64,000 bases of DNA, from assembly GCA_043228905.1 (NCBI GenBank), contig JBHGNT010000002.1:4216001-4280000 (forward strand). Direction: 5' to 3'. A model generated the notes under the pieces. It was not told the origin of the DNA, did not search any database, and worked only from the letters and a program-made list of their open reading frames with translations. The position numbers and the translations under genes were made by a program. Of the stretch, positions 45,480 to 56,747 are shown one piece after another (position 1 is the first letter of the stretch; each line of letters opens with the position of its first letter). Origin of the DNA: Azolla caroliniana. Taxonomy: Eukaryota > Polypodiophyta.

Positions 45480-48400
45480 CACAAGTCGAGCTTAGCACAA
45501 CTACAGGTCATCGAGTCCTAGACTTTGCCCTCCTAGATTCTAGAACCAATTCTTGTTTCATGGATCACGAGTTTGCATTGACCCAAAACATCCTCTTGAA
45601 TAAACACTTGAACCTAATAGCCATAGGAGTCATCGATGGTCGCCCTATCGCATCAAGTGATATAGTCGAAGAGTTTGAACCAATTCATGTAGTCCTAGGT
45701 AATTTGGCTAGTGTCATCTCATTCAACATCATTAGTAGTCTAGAGCACTCCCTATTGGTTTGAGTTACATAACCCAACTATTGATTGGAGAAAAAGAACT
45801 ATTGAAGAGGTCACAGTACAATCCGAGTCTCTTGAAACTCCAACAAAGGATCTTAGGATCCCACACGATTTCAACAATCTCTATACATCAGTTACGTGAG
45901 GATGGAAGGAAGGAAGACATGTTGGTGTTCACGGTTTTAGCAACTCCCTCATCTAGCTCACAAGAATTGGGGGTCCAACTACCAAAGAAGTATATAGAAT
46001 TCTCTGATGTGTTTGATAAGGTGAAGACGAATAGACTACCAGAGCATCGACCATATGATTGTCCAATTGATTTGCAACTAGGAAAAGAGCCCCCATGGGG
46101 GCCAATTTATAACCTTTCGCCCACAGGGGTAGAGGTTCTTCGTGAATATATCGATGAGAACCTAGCAAATGGTTTTATCCAACACTCAAGATCTCATGCT
46201 GGTGCACCCATCTTTTGTGTTAAGAAAAAAGATGGTACACTTTGTATGGTCATGGATTATCAAGGCTTGAATAAAGTGACTATTTGAAACCGATATGCTC
46301 TACCATTGATCTCAAGCCTTCTAGAACGCCTCAGCGGAGCAAAATATTTCACAAAGTTAGATCTTCGAGGTGCCTACAACCTTGTTCGAATTCGTCTTGG
46401 GGATGAATGAAAGACTGTGTTCCGCACTCGCTACATGGTCATTTTGAGTATACAGTGATGCCATTTGGTCTCACAAATGCACCAGCAGTTTTCCAACATA
46501 TGACGAATGACATTTTTCGAGACTTCCTCGATATCTTCATCCTAGTTTACTTGGATGATATCTTGATCTACTCAAAAACTCAAGAGGAGCATGAGATACA
46601 CATTCCCCAAGTTTTGCAGCACTTGTGAGAATATGGTCTCTATGCAAAATTGGAGAAGTGTAGTTTCGACCAGTGTCAAGTGGAATTTTTGTGGTACATA
46701 GTCTCTTCAAATGGCATCTCTATGGATCCATCAAAGGTTCAAAAAAATTTGGATTGGCAACACCACAGTCTATGCGGGATGTACAATGTTTTTGGGGGTT
46801 CAGAAACTTTTATCGCAAGTTCATCAAAGATTATTCAAAGATTGTATTGCCCCTCACTCAACTGACACAAAAGAATTGACCATTTGTATGGAGTATAGAT
46901 GCGAACTTTGCATTTGAGAGTTTAAAGCAAGTGTTTACATCTGCACCAATTTTAATGCATGTCGATCCAATGAGGCGCTTTATACTTGAAGCTAATGCAT
47001 TTGATTTTGCACTCGGAAGCATACTATCCTAGATTGGCGAAGATGGCAAATTACACCCTGTGGCTTTTCACTCATGGAAATTTGAAGCCGCAGAAATCAA
47101 CTATGAGATTCACGACAAAGAGTTTCTTACCATTGTGGATTCTTTTCAACAATGGCGTCATTTTTTGGAGGGTTCTTCTCAACAGATTATTGTCTACAAT
47201 GATCACAAAAATCTAACATACTTCCAAATATGCTCGAGTCTTGAATCGTCGACAAGCTCATTGGGCACAATTCTTAACTCGTTTTGATTTCGTAATTCTA
47301 TATCGCCCTGGGATGCAACAAGGAAAACCAGATGCTTTATCTTGACGTTCGTATATGGAACTTCAACCAGAAGAGGCCGCATTTGAAAGTCAAAAGTAAA
47401 TCCTCTTAGGTCTTGATCGTCTACGACTAATGGCGATGCATACTATCAACACACCAGGAGATTCAAGGCTTCTTGATTCCATTCGGGAGCATATTGCGAC
47501 CGATGCATTCGCCCAAGAGGTTTGAGCCATATTATCCCAGATCATGCTTCCAACTCCCAATCGCAAAATCCTCGTCTAGACTACACCCAGTTCAGTTGGC
47601 ATGATGATTTACTTTTTCAACAAACTCTCTTGTATGTGCCTGACGGTCTTTCTCGACTCAAAGTCGTGCAACAATGTCATGACACACTAGTGGCTGGACA
47701 TTTCGACATCCACAAGACTTTTGAGTTGATTTCTCACCGATATTGGTGGTCATGGCTTCGCCATTTTTTTACAGATTATGTTCGTAGTTGCAATACATGT
47801 TGCCGATCAAAAAAGCCTTGACATCATCCATATGGCTTATTACAGCCAATGAATATTATCGAGAGCCCATGGAAATCTATTTCCTTGGACTTTATTACAG
47901 ATCTTCCACCTTCCAAGGGCTTTGATTCTATTCTCACGGTAGTCGATCGTTTTACGAAGATGGCGCATTTCCTTCCATGCACGAAGACCATTACTAGTCA
48001 AGAGACAACTGATTTACTCATGCAGGAGGTGTTTCGCCATCATGGTCTTCCAGATGATATTATCAATGATCGGGGTCCCCAATTCATCTCGAATTTTTGG
48101 CGACACATGTTTAAACTCTTACATACTTCTTGTAAACTCTCTTCTGGCTACCATCCAGAGACTAATGGGCAGAGTGAGCGCACCAACCAAACAGTCAAAC
48201 AATATCTATGTTGTTTTGTCAACTATCAACAAGATGATTGGGTGGATCTATTACATTCGGCGGAATTTGCTTACAATAACTCCGAACATTCTTCTATTGG
48301 ATATTCCCCATTTTTTGCGAACATTGGGTATTATCCTCGTTGGATGATGCTTGAACATCTCGAACTCCCGAAAAACCCGGTTGTTGAAGATCGGCTCACC

Positions 48401-48952
48401 CGACTCTAAGAAGTTCAGGATATACTTTTACATCATTTATGTGATGCCCAAAACACTCAAAAGAAGATTGTTGACCGTCATCGACGTGATTCATCGGCTA
48501 CGTTTCAAGTAGGCGATCATGTATGTCTCTTACAAGGTAGCATCAAAACCACCCGACCTTGCTACAAATTGGATTATCAACATTTCGGCCCATATGTGAT
48601 CTCTAGTAAGATCAATGATGTGACATTTCGTTTTGATCTTCCTCCTCATATGTGTCGTCACCCGGTCTTCCATGTTTCACTTTTGGAGCCCTACACAACA
48701 AGCTCTATTCCGGGTCGTCTTACACCTCCCCCACCTCCAATCGAAGTTTCCAATGGCTCTGAATATGAGGTTGCTACCATTCTCGACTCCAAAATCATTC
48801 GCAACAAACTATATTATTTGGTTGATTGGTTAGGTTATACACCTAATGATCAAACATGGGAGCCTGCCGAGCATATTGCTAATGCCTCCGACATGGTTGT
48901 TGCATTTCACGACCAATATCCTCATAAACCGACTCATACAACTCGTCATTGA
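45480..48952 (+). pseudogene. Chromovirus pol: protease, RT, RNase H, integrase, chromodomain
   Basis: The protease active site reads LLDSRTNS (Gly to Arg, near 45530). RT has AGAPIFCVKKKDGTLCMVMD (46200-46260), a TGA within KVTI*NRY at 46285, and an intact YLDDILIYS (near 46550). The connection and RNase H (INYEIHDKEFLTIVDSFQQW) are frame-shifted. Integrase has a zinc-binding region (47640-47815), DFITDLPPSKGFD, NDRGPQFIS and NGQSERTNQ, so D, D and E are present. The chromodomain at 48761-48919 (SEYEVATILDSKIIRNKLYY, LVDWLGYTPNDQTWEP) would guide integration to modified histones. Confidence 0.85.
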
Positions 48953-48965
48953 AAAGGGGGGATAA

Positions 48966-49373
48966 TGTCACAAAGACATACGTTAACTAGGAATCGAACC
49001 CACAAATTCTCGGTCTATGTGTTGAACCCTAAACCATTGTAACAACATATATAATGTGTAATTATAATAATTATATTTTTAGTTATTAGGAGATATTTAG
49101 ATTATTCTGGAACATCCTTGAATATTTCATTATTATATTTATTATCATAAATATCTAAAATATTCTAGAACATTCTAGAATACTCCGTAAGGATCTATAA
49201 ATAAGTGTCCATTCATTCATCACAACTCATTCTGTTCAACGCCAGTCTTTAGCCCTTAGCCTACTCTTTGTAATCTTGTTTCTCATAATATAATCTCATT
49301 TCCATTTCAACTCTTATCTCTCTCTCTCTCTCTCTCTCTCTCTTTCACTGTCTCCTACTCACGAGTCACGACA
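48966..49373 (+). mobile_element. Chromovirus 3' LTR
   Basis: It is 408 bp, TGTCACAAAG to GAGTCACGACA, preceded by a polypurine tract (GAAAAGGGGGGATAA, 48951-48965) and followed by the GTATC duplication. It contains TATAAATA at 49196 and CATTCTGTTCAA at 49228-49239, 32 nt apart. One base differs from the priming 12-mer. The (TC)n tract at 49317-49343 is uninterrupted. On the antisense strand GGTTCGATTCC (about 48999-48989) is a perfect Pol III B-box consensus. Confidence 0.9.
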
Positions 49374-49384
49374 GTATCGAACAA

Positions 49385-50020
49385 AGAAACCATGATTTCA
49401 TATATGAGAACGATAAAATGGAAGAAGAAAGATGAACATGAGAATATAAACATGCAACATTCTTAGAAGAAGATCTTTCTTAAAGCTAACAAGAACCCAG
49501 GCTTGAGGAATCACATTCAAATTTTCAATATGAAAAACAAGAAAACCATAATTGCAAAAATGAAAACGATGAACATGAGAATATGGACATGCAACATTCT
49601 TCCAAGAAGATATTTCCTAAAGCTGACAACAATCCTTTAAAGAATCACCATTCAAAATATGAAAATCAATCAAACCATAATTGCAAAAAACAATGATATA
49701 GAAGAAGAAAGATGAACATGAGGATATGAACATGAAACATTTTTACAAGATTTTTCTCAACACGGACAAAACCCATCCTAAAATTTTTGGAAAAAAAAAA
49801 GAAAAAAACCCATCCTAAAGAATCACATAAAAAATAGGAAATCAAAAAAGAAAACCATGATTTCAAAATTGAAAATGATGAAATGGAAGAAGAAAAATGA
49901 ATATGAGAATATGAACATGCAACATTTTTACAAAAAGATCTTTCTTGAAGCAAACTACCCCTTAAAGAATCATATTTAGAATATGAAAAACAAGGAAACC
50001 ATGATTTGAAAAAGGGCAAG
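49385..50020. repeat. Degenerate tandem repeat, about five units
   Basis: The phrase AACCATGATTTC or AACCATAATTGC recurs near 49388, 49545, 49673, 49853 and 49997. Between copies come GAAGAAGAAAGATGAACATG, then GAATATGAACATGCAACATT and AAGATCTTTCTTAAAGC. Spacing is 130-180 bp. This is part of the host sequence the chromovirus entered. Confidence 0.7.
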
Positions 50021-50580
50021 GAATCACATAAGAATCAAATAAATAATAGGAAAACAAATGAAGCCATGGCCCATGACCTCAAAAATGAAGAACAATGAAA
50101 TCCCATTTACAACAATGAGATGAAGAATACCTTAGATGAAGACACCCTAATGAAATGAAACAATCTTTGATGGAATGGAAGAAGAATGTATTGTTGGAGA
50201 AGAACCCTCAAACAGAAGAAGCTTGTTGGAATAAATCCAAAAAAGCAAGCTATAGATCACCTCATGTTACCTTGGATAAATAAGCTTTAGGGTGTCATCA
50301 ATTAATATTTAGGTCATTGATAAGATAAGATGGAAGAAGCTTCAAATCTAGAAATTATTGAACAATCAAATGGTGAAAGCTCAATTAGAACAAAAAACAA
50401 TGAAATAGAAGAAACTTATAATGTAAAAACTTTAGTATTCAGGGAAAAATAGCCCCCAAAATTGTAAGATCCTCTCGCAACAGTGTGCCCCTATTTTCTC
50501 TCTTTATTACACTTTGTACTACTCCCACCGCATTCCCAAAAAATATTATTTTCCCAAGATTGGTTATTTCGTAATTGTCA
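50021..50580. other. AT-rich spacer, nothing recognised
   Basis: There is no credible open frame or element end. LINE-C sequence probably starts near 50590-50640. Confidence 0.5.
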
Positions 50581-50636
50581 TGTTTTTGTTTTGCTAAAAC
50601 AATACCTCATGCCTTCCCCCACGAGAGCTTGAACTC

Positions 50637-51047
50637 GTGTTCTCTACCCCGATGGAGATGCAACCCCAATTTGTATCGTCCACCCCGGAAGAGAAGTTGG
50701 CAAAGGCCCCCCTCCCGCTGGAACGTGAATGTGGTAGTGGCCTCAAATTAGTGAAATCGTGGATCCGGACGGGCAAGCTCAAGGACAAAGGAAAGGGTAA
50801 GATAGGCAGACCAACACCTGGTTTGGTGACAACTCTCTTAGATAGAGGGATGCAAGATGTGCCACCGCTTCGGAGCACAAATGTATCGCGGGATCTATTT
50901 GAAGCGGGTCAGGAACGACCGGCTGAGAATCCCATAGGGGATTTGCAACCTGTTGTGGAGACCATACCCCCCGAAACAGGTGTTAGTTTGCCCCATAACA
51001 GGGGGATCGGCCCGAACATGGGCGTCAACATCACCGTTTTCGGATGA
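50637..51047 (+). pseudogene. LINE-C ORF1, 3' part
   Basis: A 136-codon frame ends TGA at 51045-51047, overlapping the ORF2 ATG at 51044-51046 in the string ATGA. The protein is Lys/Pro rich (KLVKSWIRTGKLKDKGKGKI). It looks like the C-terminal tail of a LINE ORF1, with the nucleic-acid-binding domains missing upstream. Confidence 0.5.
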
Positions 51048-51178
51048 GGATCCTAACGTGGAATGTACAGGGCCTTGGTGGAGGCCGACAACACCAAGAG
51101 TGCAGAAGACTTCAGGAGTAGCTAAATCCCCTTAATATAGGGGGCCATATTGACATATTGCTTTTGCAGGAACACCAC
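51044..51178 (+). pseudogene. LINE-C ORF2, start of endonuclease
   Basis: ATG 51044 reads MRILTWNVQGLGGGRQHQEC, the classic start of plant LINE ORF2 (WNVQG carries the first catalytic Asn). A TAG follows at 51119-51121. The frame then continues GGHIDILLLQEHH, with the second catalytic residue in LQE, and is cut by the Copia insertion. Confidence 0.85.
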
Positions 51179-51266
51179 TGTTGGAGACAAGGTCGTCTAT
51201 GCGGAAGATCAAGAAGCATTCGATTCTGTTCAGTACCTGCGTATGACAGTTTCTAGGTCGTTGCAC

Positions 51267-51314
<48 letters not shown>

Positions 51315-51499
51315 GAAAACTCTTTCTATTCCACAAGGCAATAATACAACACCCAACCTTACAAAAAGGTTACAAGGTCACTATATATAGTGACAGACTT
51401 AGGGCATCTACCATTTATGCTAATTACACAAATGGCCCAAACTTGATCTATACAAAAAGGGATAGTGTGAATACGTCCATTATACACTTGTATTCGACA
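51179..51499 (-). mobile_element. Copia distal LTR
   Basis: It is 321 bp. It carries a (GA)n tract at 51270-51313 and an 18-bp perfect palindrome around the TATA box, GTCACTATATATAGTGAC at 51377-51394. Confidence 0.9.
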
Positions 51500-51692
51500 C
51501 TCCCCCGTAATGGGCGTATACATGGGTTATCTAAGATTACAGGCATAAACCTAGGTTCTCGGACATATCAGTTTTGTTCGAGTCGGCAGGGTCCGAAGGC
51601 AGAAGACCGAACTGGTCGTGTCGGAAGAGTTGAAGCCGATCATTAAGGAACTGATGTCGGTTGTCGGAAACCATCCTGCGATGTGTCCGGCT

Positions 51693-54600
51693 CTAACCGG
51701 ACTGGTTTGTCGTTACGCCCATCTGATGCCGAAGGGACCGAAAGCGGTCTGCCGAAAGACACTTGGTCATTCCATCTGCGACATTGTCGGTTGTGGATAT
51801 TTTCTCTAGACCGATTTTCCCTGAAATGACGCAGTCCCGAACGAAGTGATATCGAACGTCGATATGTTTGGAGGCGTTGTGGTGAACCGGATTTTTCGAC
51901 AAGGCAACAGCACCTTGACTGTCGCTATAGACAACTGGGGCCGAGTCATGGTCGACTTGTCGAAACGTGTGCGCCAGCCGGCCGAGCCACAAAGCTTCTT
52001 TTGCAGCGTCGGACGCAGCTACATATTCTGCTTCGGTCGTTGAGGTCGTTGTGCACTCCTGAAGTTTCGACTTCCACGAAATTGCTCCATTGCCGAATTT
52101 GAAGCAGTATCCAGTTGTTGATTTCCGACTGTCTATACAGCCGGCGAAGTCCGAGTCGGTGTAACCGACTACGCCTGTAGTTGAGTTCGGACCGAAAAGA
52201 ATGCCGTGGTCTTTTGTGCCAGCCAGATATTTGAACACATGCTTGACTGCGTTCCAATGCGATCGGCCAGGATTGTGCATAAATCTGCTAACGACTCCTA
52301 CGGCATGAGAAATATCAGGCCGTGTCGCGACCATCAGGTACATAAGGGAGCCGACTGCCGGTGCATACGGTACCGACTTCATATCTTCCCCCTCCGGACC
52401 GGATGTCGGGCAGTCTCGCTGAGAGAGCCGAAGATTCATGGGGAGCGGGGTTGAAGCAGATTTGGCTGATTGCATGTTGAAGCGTTCCAAGACACGTCCG
52501 ATATAGTCGGTCTGAGACAAAAAAAAGATGTCGTTGATCGCGATGCCGACTAATCTTCATGCCAAGTATGTGTCGTGCCGGACCGAGGTCCTTCATGGCA
52601 AACTTCAACCGCAATTGCCGAATGAGATCGGCAAGTTCGCCCGCGTGGCGTCCAGAAATTAGCATGTCGTCCACGTAAATGATGAGGAAGATGGGTGATC
52701 CATCTTGAGCTGTGTTGGTAAAAAAACAATGGTCCTCATCGCTTTTTGAGAAGCCGATCGATTGGATGAAGTCGTCGAACTTCTTGTACCATTGTCGCGG
52801 TGCCTGTTTGAGGCCGTATAGACTCTTCCTGAGTCGGCAGACTAGATGTTCTTGGCCAGGTGCCACGAAGCCTTTTGGCTGCTCCATATAAATTTCCTCT
52901 TCAAGATCACCATGGAGGAATGTTGTTTTGACATCTAGCTGAATCAGCTCCAAGTTGTCGGCTGCCACTACGCCGAGTAGAAAACGAAGGGTTGTCATTT
53001 TCACCACTGGTGAAAAAATCTCGTCGAAGTCGACGCCATATTCTTGTCGGAAGCCCTTCGCAACTAATCTGGCCTTGTACTTTGGGGTGGTCGAATCAGA
53101 CGTCTCTTTTAGTCGATAAACCCACTTGCAAGGAAGAGCACGTCGGTTCCTAGGTAATTCGACCAGATCCCAAGTCTTGTTTGCCCGAATGGAGTGCATT
53201 TCCGACTCCATCGCCAGATGCCAGGTGGTGGAATCGACAGATGTCGATGCTTCTTCGTAAGACGTCGGTTCGCCAGCGTCGGTGAAGAAAATTCCAGGAG
53301 AATACCTCTCCGGAGGTTGCGACAGTCTCTCGGATCGTCGTGGTATGATTGGACTGGTCGCATCGGGTATCGAGGTCGGATGGTCCGAAAGCTGTTGTGC
53401 CGAGTCAGAGTTGTCCGAATCGGTAGTGTAAGGTTCAGCTACCCGTGAAGCTGACCGTGTGTTAAGAGCGGGGCCTTCTTGAAGGGTCGGCACATCGGAA
53501 AATGTTACCCTTCGGACTTCGATCGGTGTTTTGACTGATGGATTCATAGCCGACTCGTTGAACACAACGTCCGAACTTCGAACGATTTGTCTGTGTTCGG
53601 GGTCCCAGAGTCGGTATCCCATTTCGCCGTCGGATCCATATCCAAGGAAAATGCATTTCCTGGACCGAGGTGCAAGTTTTCGGCGATCATCTTTCGGAAT
53701 AAGGGCGTACGCCTCGCATCCGAAGATCCTCAGCTTGTCATAATTCGGCTTACTGCCGATCCATAGTTCCTGAGGAATTTGAAGTCCTAGAGGTCTGCTT
53801 GGCGACATATTGATTATGTGTACTGTCGTGAGTAGAGCCTCTGCCCAGAAGCCATCCGACAGTCCGGAGTGTTGGAGCATGGAAACTATCCGTTCTTGGA
53901 TTGTCCGATTCATGCGTTCGGCAATCCCGTTTTGCTCCGGACTGTGTGGTGCCGTAAATTCACGTCGGATGCCGCGTTGTCGGCAGAATTTGACGAATTC
54001 TTCTGATTTGAACTCTCCCCCATTGTCGGTCCGAAAGCATTTCAGTTTTCGGTCGGTTTGATTTTCTACCATAGCGAGCCAATCGGAGAAGATCGAGAAG
54101 ACACGATCTTTGGTGCGAATTGGATAAGCCCACACCTTTCGAGTCGAATCGTCAATAAAACTGACGAAGTAAGAGGCACCGCCGAGAGACTGATGCGGCA
54201 TTGGGCCACAGACGTCCGAGTGGACCAAATCGAGAGGTCTCGTGTCTCTTGGTGCTGATGTCGGGTGTGATGCGGCTGCTTGTTTGCCATACTGGCAATG
54301 CTCGCAGAATTGATGGTCGGAGAAGGAGAGTTTAGGGATGTATCCGGCTCTTGATAGATGCGTAATGCCGGCCTTGCTGAGGTGTCCTAATCTTATGTGC
54401 CATAGTGATGACACAAGAATATCCACCAAAAACAGGTTACCCTCTCTGAGCGTAACATGTAACGGATACAGTGAGTGTATCTTGGGTCCTCTAGCAAGCA
54501 GGAGGTTCCCCCTGTGGAGTGTCCACCCTCCCGAAGAAAAACCGGCACGAATGCCGTCTTCATCTAGTTGTCCGACCGAGATCAATGGCCTTGAGAGCTC

Positions 54601-55719
54601 GGGTACATGTCGGACATTGTGAAGTACAAGTGTAGAGCCACCTGCAAGGTTGAGCTCTACTGTGCCGATTCCAATGATGTCACAGTGTTGCGAGTTGCCG
54701 ACCCGAACTGAGTCGGAGTGACGGATCGTATATTGCCGAAATTGGGATCGATGAGGAGTCACGTGAAATGACGCGCCCGAATCTAAGAGCCATGTGCTCG
54801 ATTCTTCAGTCGTGAGCAGAACTTCTGATCCGACTGGATTTTCGATTGATAGTATATTCGGGTCGTTTGGTAGCACATCAGCTGAGAAGCTGACGTAATT
54901 GATCTCCTCATGCCGGCCACTCTTCTTGTCTGATCTCTGAGACTTGTCGTTCTTGTTCTTGAGTGCGCGGCAGTCGGCTTTGATGTGTCCGGGTTTCTTG
55001 CAGTAGTTGCAGATTCGATTATCCCGTGACTGGCTCCGTCTTCGCTGATTGTTCGGCGGCCGTGAGGAATCTCTTCCTCGTATGTTCGATCGGTCTGTCG
55101 AACCTTGTACTACGTAAGCGTCGTCTGTTGAGTCTTTGGCGAAAGACTTTCTCCGAGCTGCTTCGGTCAGGATTGCGCTCGTGACTTCGGAGTATTTAAC
55201 AGCCGTGGTTGACGCGTTGCACACGGTTGTGACGAAAGTTTCCCATGATGAGGGAAGGCTACTCATGAGTATCATTGCTCTGAGTTCATCCTCGATTGCC
55301 GTCCCCTGTGACGAGATTTGGGAGCTTATGCTTTCGTACTCATTGAGATGTGCTTGGACTGAATCGGATTCTTTCATCCGCAAGTTGTAGAGGCGCCGGA
55401 TCAGAAACATCTTCGTTGCAGCGACCTTCTTTTCGTAGGTGTCCGACAGTGTTTTCCACAGTTCGAATGTTGTCGTACACGATTGCACCGTAAAGTATAC
55501 CGATTCCGATAGGTGCATCCGAATCGTGGCGCGGACGATTCTGTCCAGCTTCTGCCACTCAATTGGTTTGTATCCTTCTGGAGGTTCTTCATTTTCGATG
55601 GGATCGATTTGCCCCTTGACTATGAGATAGTCCTGCATTTGCTCCTTCCAGAAGTTGAAGTTCGATCCATCGAACTTTCGTAGACTCATTTCTGACGAGC
55701 CGGATGTTGATGCCATCAA
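51693..55719 (-). pseudogene. Copia gag-pol polyprotein, one frameshift
   Basis: The first frame, 55719-52315, has an ATG at 55719 or 55716. Domains by residue are gag (1-200), CCHC knuckle CNYCKKPGHIKADC (237-250), protease LLDSGASFHVT (311-321), GAG_pre-integrase (about 438-485), integrase D502, D565, E601, and RT 845-1060 with YVDD at 1015-1018. RT has LDVKTTFLHG, where Ala usually follows LDVKT. Near residue 1067 the phase is lost at a run of eight T (plus-strand A8, 52519-52526). RNase H continues in the next frame 52520-51693 (TDSDFAGCIDSRKSTTGY, TTSTTEAEY) to the normal end. The rest of gag-pol is open, so this single homopolymer change, if real, is the only obvious break. Confidence 0.9.
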
Positions 55720-56422
55720 ATTTGGTTTCGGTTGACGAAGCTCGGTTCGGAGTTGACTACGAACCTTGTTGGAGTGCAGCCGGTTGGCTCACCCGATATC
55801 GTTCTAGTCGGATTTGAACCCGAGTCGGTTCGGCTTCGGATATATGTATTGTTGAACTTGCTCGAATTGACTCCGGTAACTTGAGGGACAGAACCGACTG
55901 GTCTTCCCGAATGTTGCCGAGTCGGAGTGAGCCCGGTTCGCTTCCGAATATATATGCCAAATACCGATTATTGAATCCGATTGTTTGGACCGATTCTGCT
56001 TCGGGTGACTGCAGCGACGAGAGAGACGGATCCAACTGATCCTCTCGAATGTCGATCAGCCGGATGAAGCACGAATTGGGGTTGTTGTCTTGAGACCGAT
56101 CTGCACCGAGTGGTTACAATGAGCGGCGAGCAGCGTTTGATGACCTTCTTCGGATGCCGTTTAACCGAGTGGAGCACGATCGTGTCAATGTTGCACAAGG
56201 GGATTTCACCTCGAGCGGTTACGATCACAAGAAACAGAGTACAACCGGCTGGCTTACTCCAAGCGAAGATGATCTAACGCGATGAGATGTAAGCCTCGTT
56301 TTTTTTTTCTTCTTCTTCTTCTCTCTTCTTCGAATGACGCAGGAAACCGAATGCTGTGCAGGCTGAGACGACGTCCGACAGCGGATTGAAGGACCGAATA
56401 CTGTGCAGGCTCTGATACCAGA

Positions 56423-56510
56423 TGTTGGAGACAAGGTCGTCTATGCGGAAGATCAAGAAGCATTCGATTCTGTTCAGTACCTGCGTATGACAGTTTCTAG
56501 GTCGTTGCAC

Positions 56511-56562
<52 letters not shown>

Positions 56563-56747
56563 GAAAACTCTTTCTATTCCACAAGGCAATAATACAACAC
56601 CCAACCTTACAAAAAGGTTACAAGGTCACTATATATAGTGACAGACTTAGGGCATCTACCATTTATGCTAATTACACAAATGGCCCAAACTTGATCTATA
56701 CAAAAAGGGATAGTGTGAATACGTCCATTATACACTTGTATTCGACA
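56423..56747 (-). mobile_element. Copia promoter LTR
   Basis: It is 325 bp, matching 51179-51499 apart from the (GA)n length (56518-56560) and an extra AC after it. The palindromic TATA region lies at 56625-56642. Confidence 0.9.

Larger units (their letters stand above)
22762..49373 (+). mobile_element. Self-priming chromovirus (Ty3/Gypsy) with 21 kb of nested insertions
   Basis: The parts are: 5' LTR in two pieces (22762-23162 and 44137-44191), interior 44192-48965 with gag, protease, RT, RNase H, integrase and chromodomain, and 3' LTR 48966-49373. GTATC flanks both ends. The 20.97 kb between the 5' LTR pieces consists of two LINEs, themselves hosting further elements. RT reads like the sushi/Tcn1/fungal type (AGAP followed by KKKDG, then [10 protein letters not shown]) rather than the usual plant chromoviruses. 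Many stop codons show that this copy is dead. Confidence 0.85.
51179..56747 (-). mobile_element. Young Copia element, near intact
   Basis: It is 5,569 bp. LTRs are 51179-51499 (distal) and 56423-56747 (promoter), ends TGTTGG/CGACA. They look identical except for the length of a (GA)n tract. The flanking duplication is CACCAC (51173-51178 and 56748-56753, 5 or 6 bp). PBS TGGTATCAGAGC (56420-56409) fits initiator tRNA-Met, and a purine tract (ACGGGGGAG, near 51508-51500) precedes the distal LTR. Integrase before RT makes it Copia. It splits LINE-C after LQEHH. Confidence 0.95.

Noticed and set aside
53194-55630. Plus-strand frames of 60-94 codons opposite the Copia polyprotein
   Set aside because: They are shadows of the 1,134-codon minus frame, which has clear domains.
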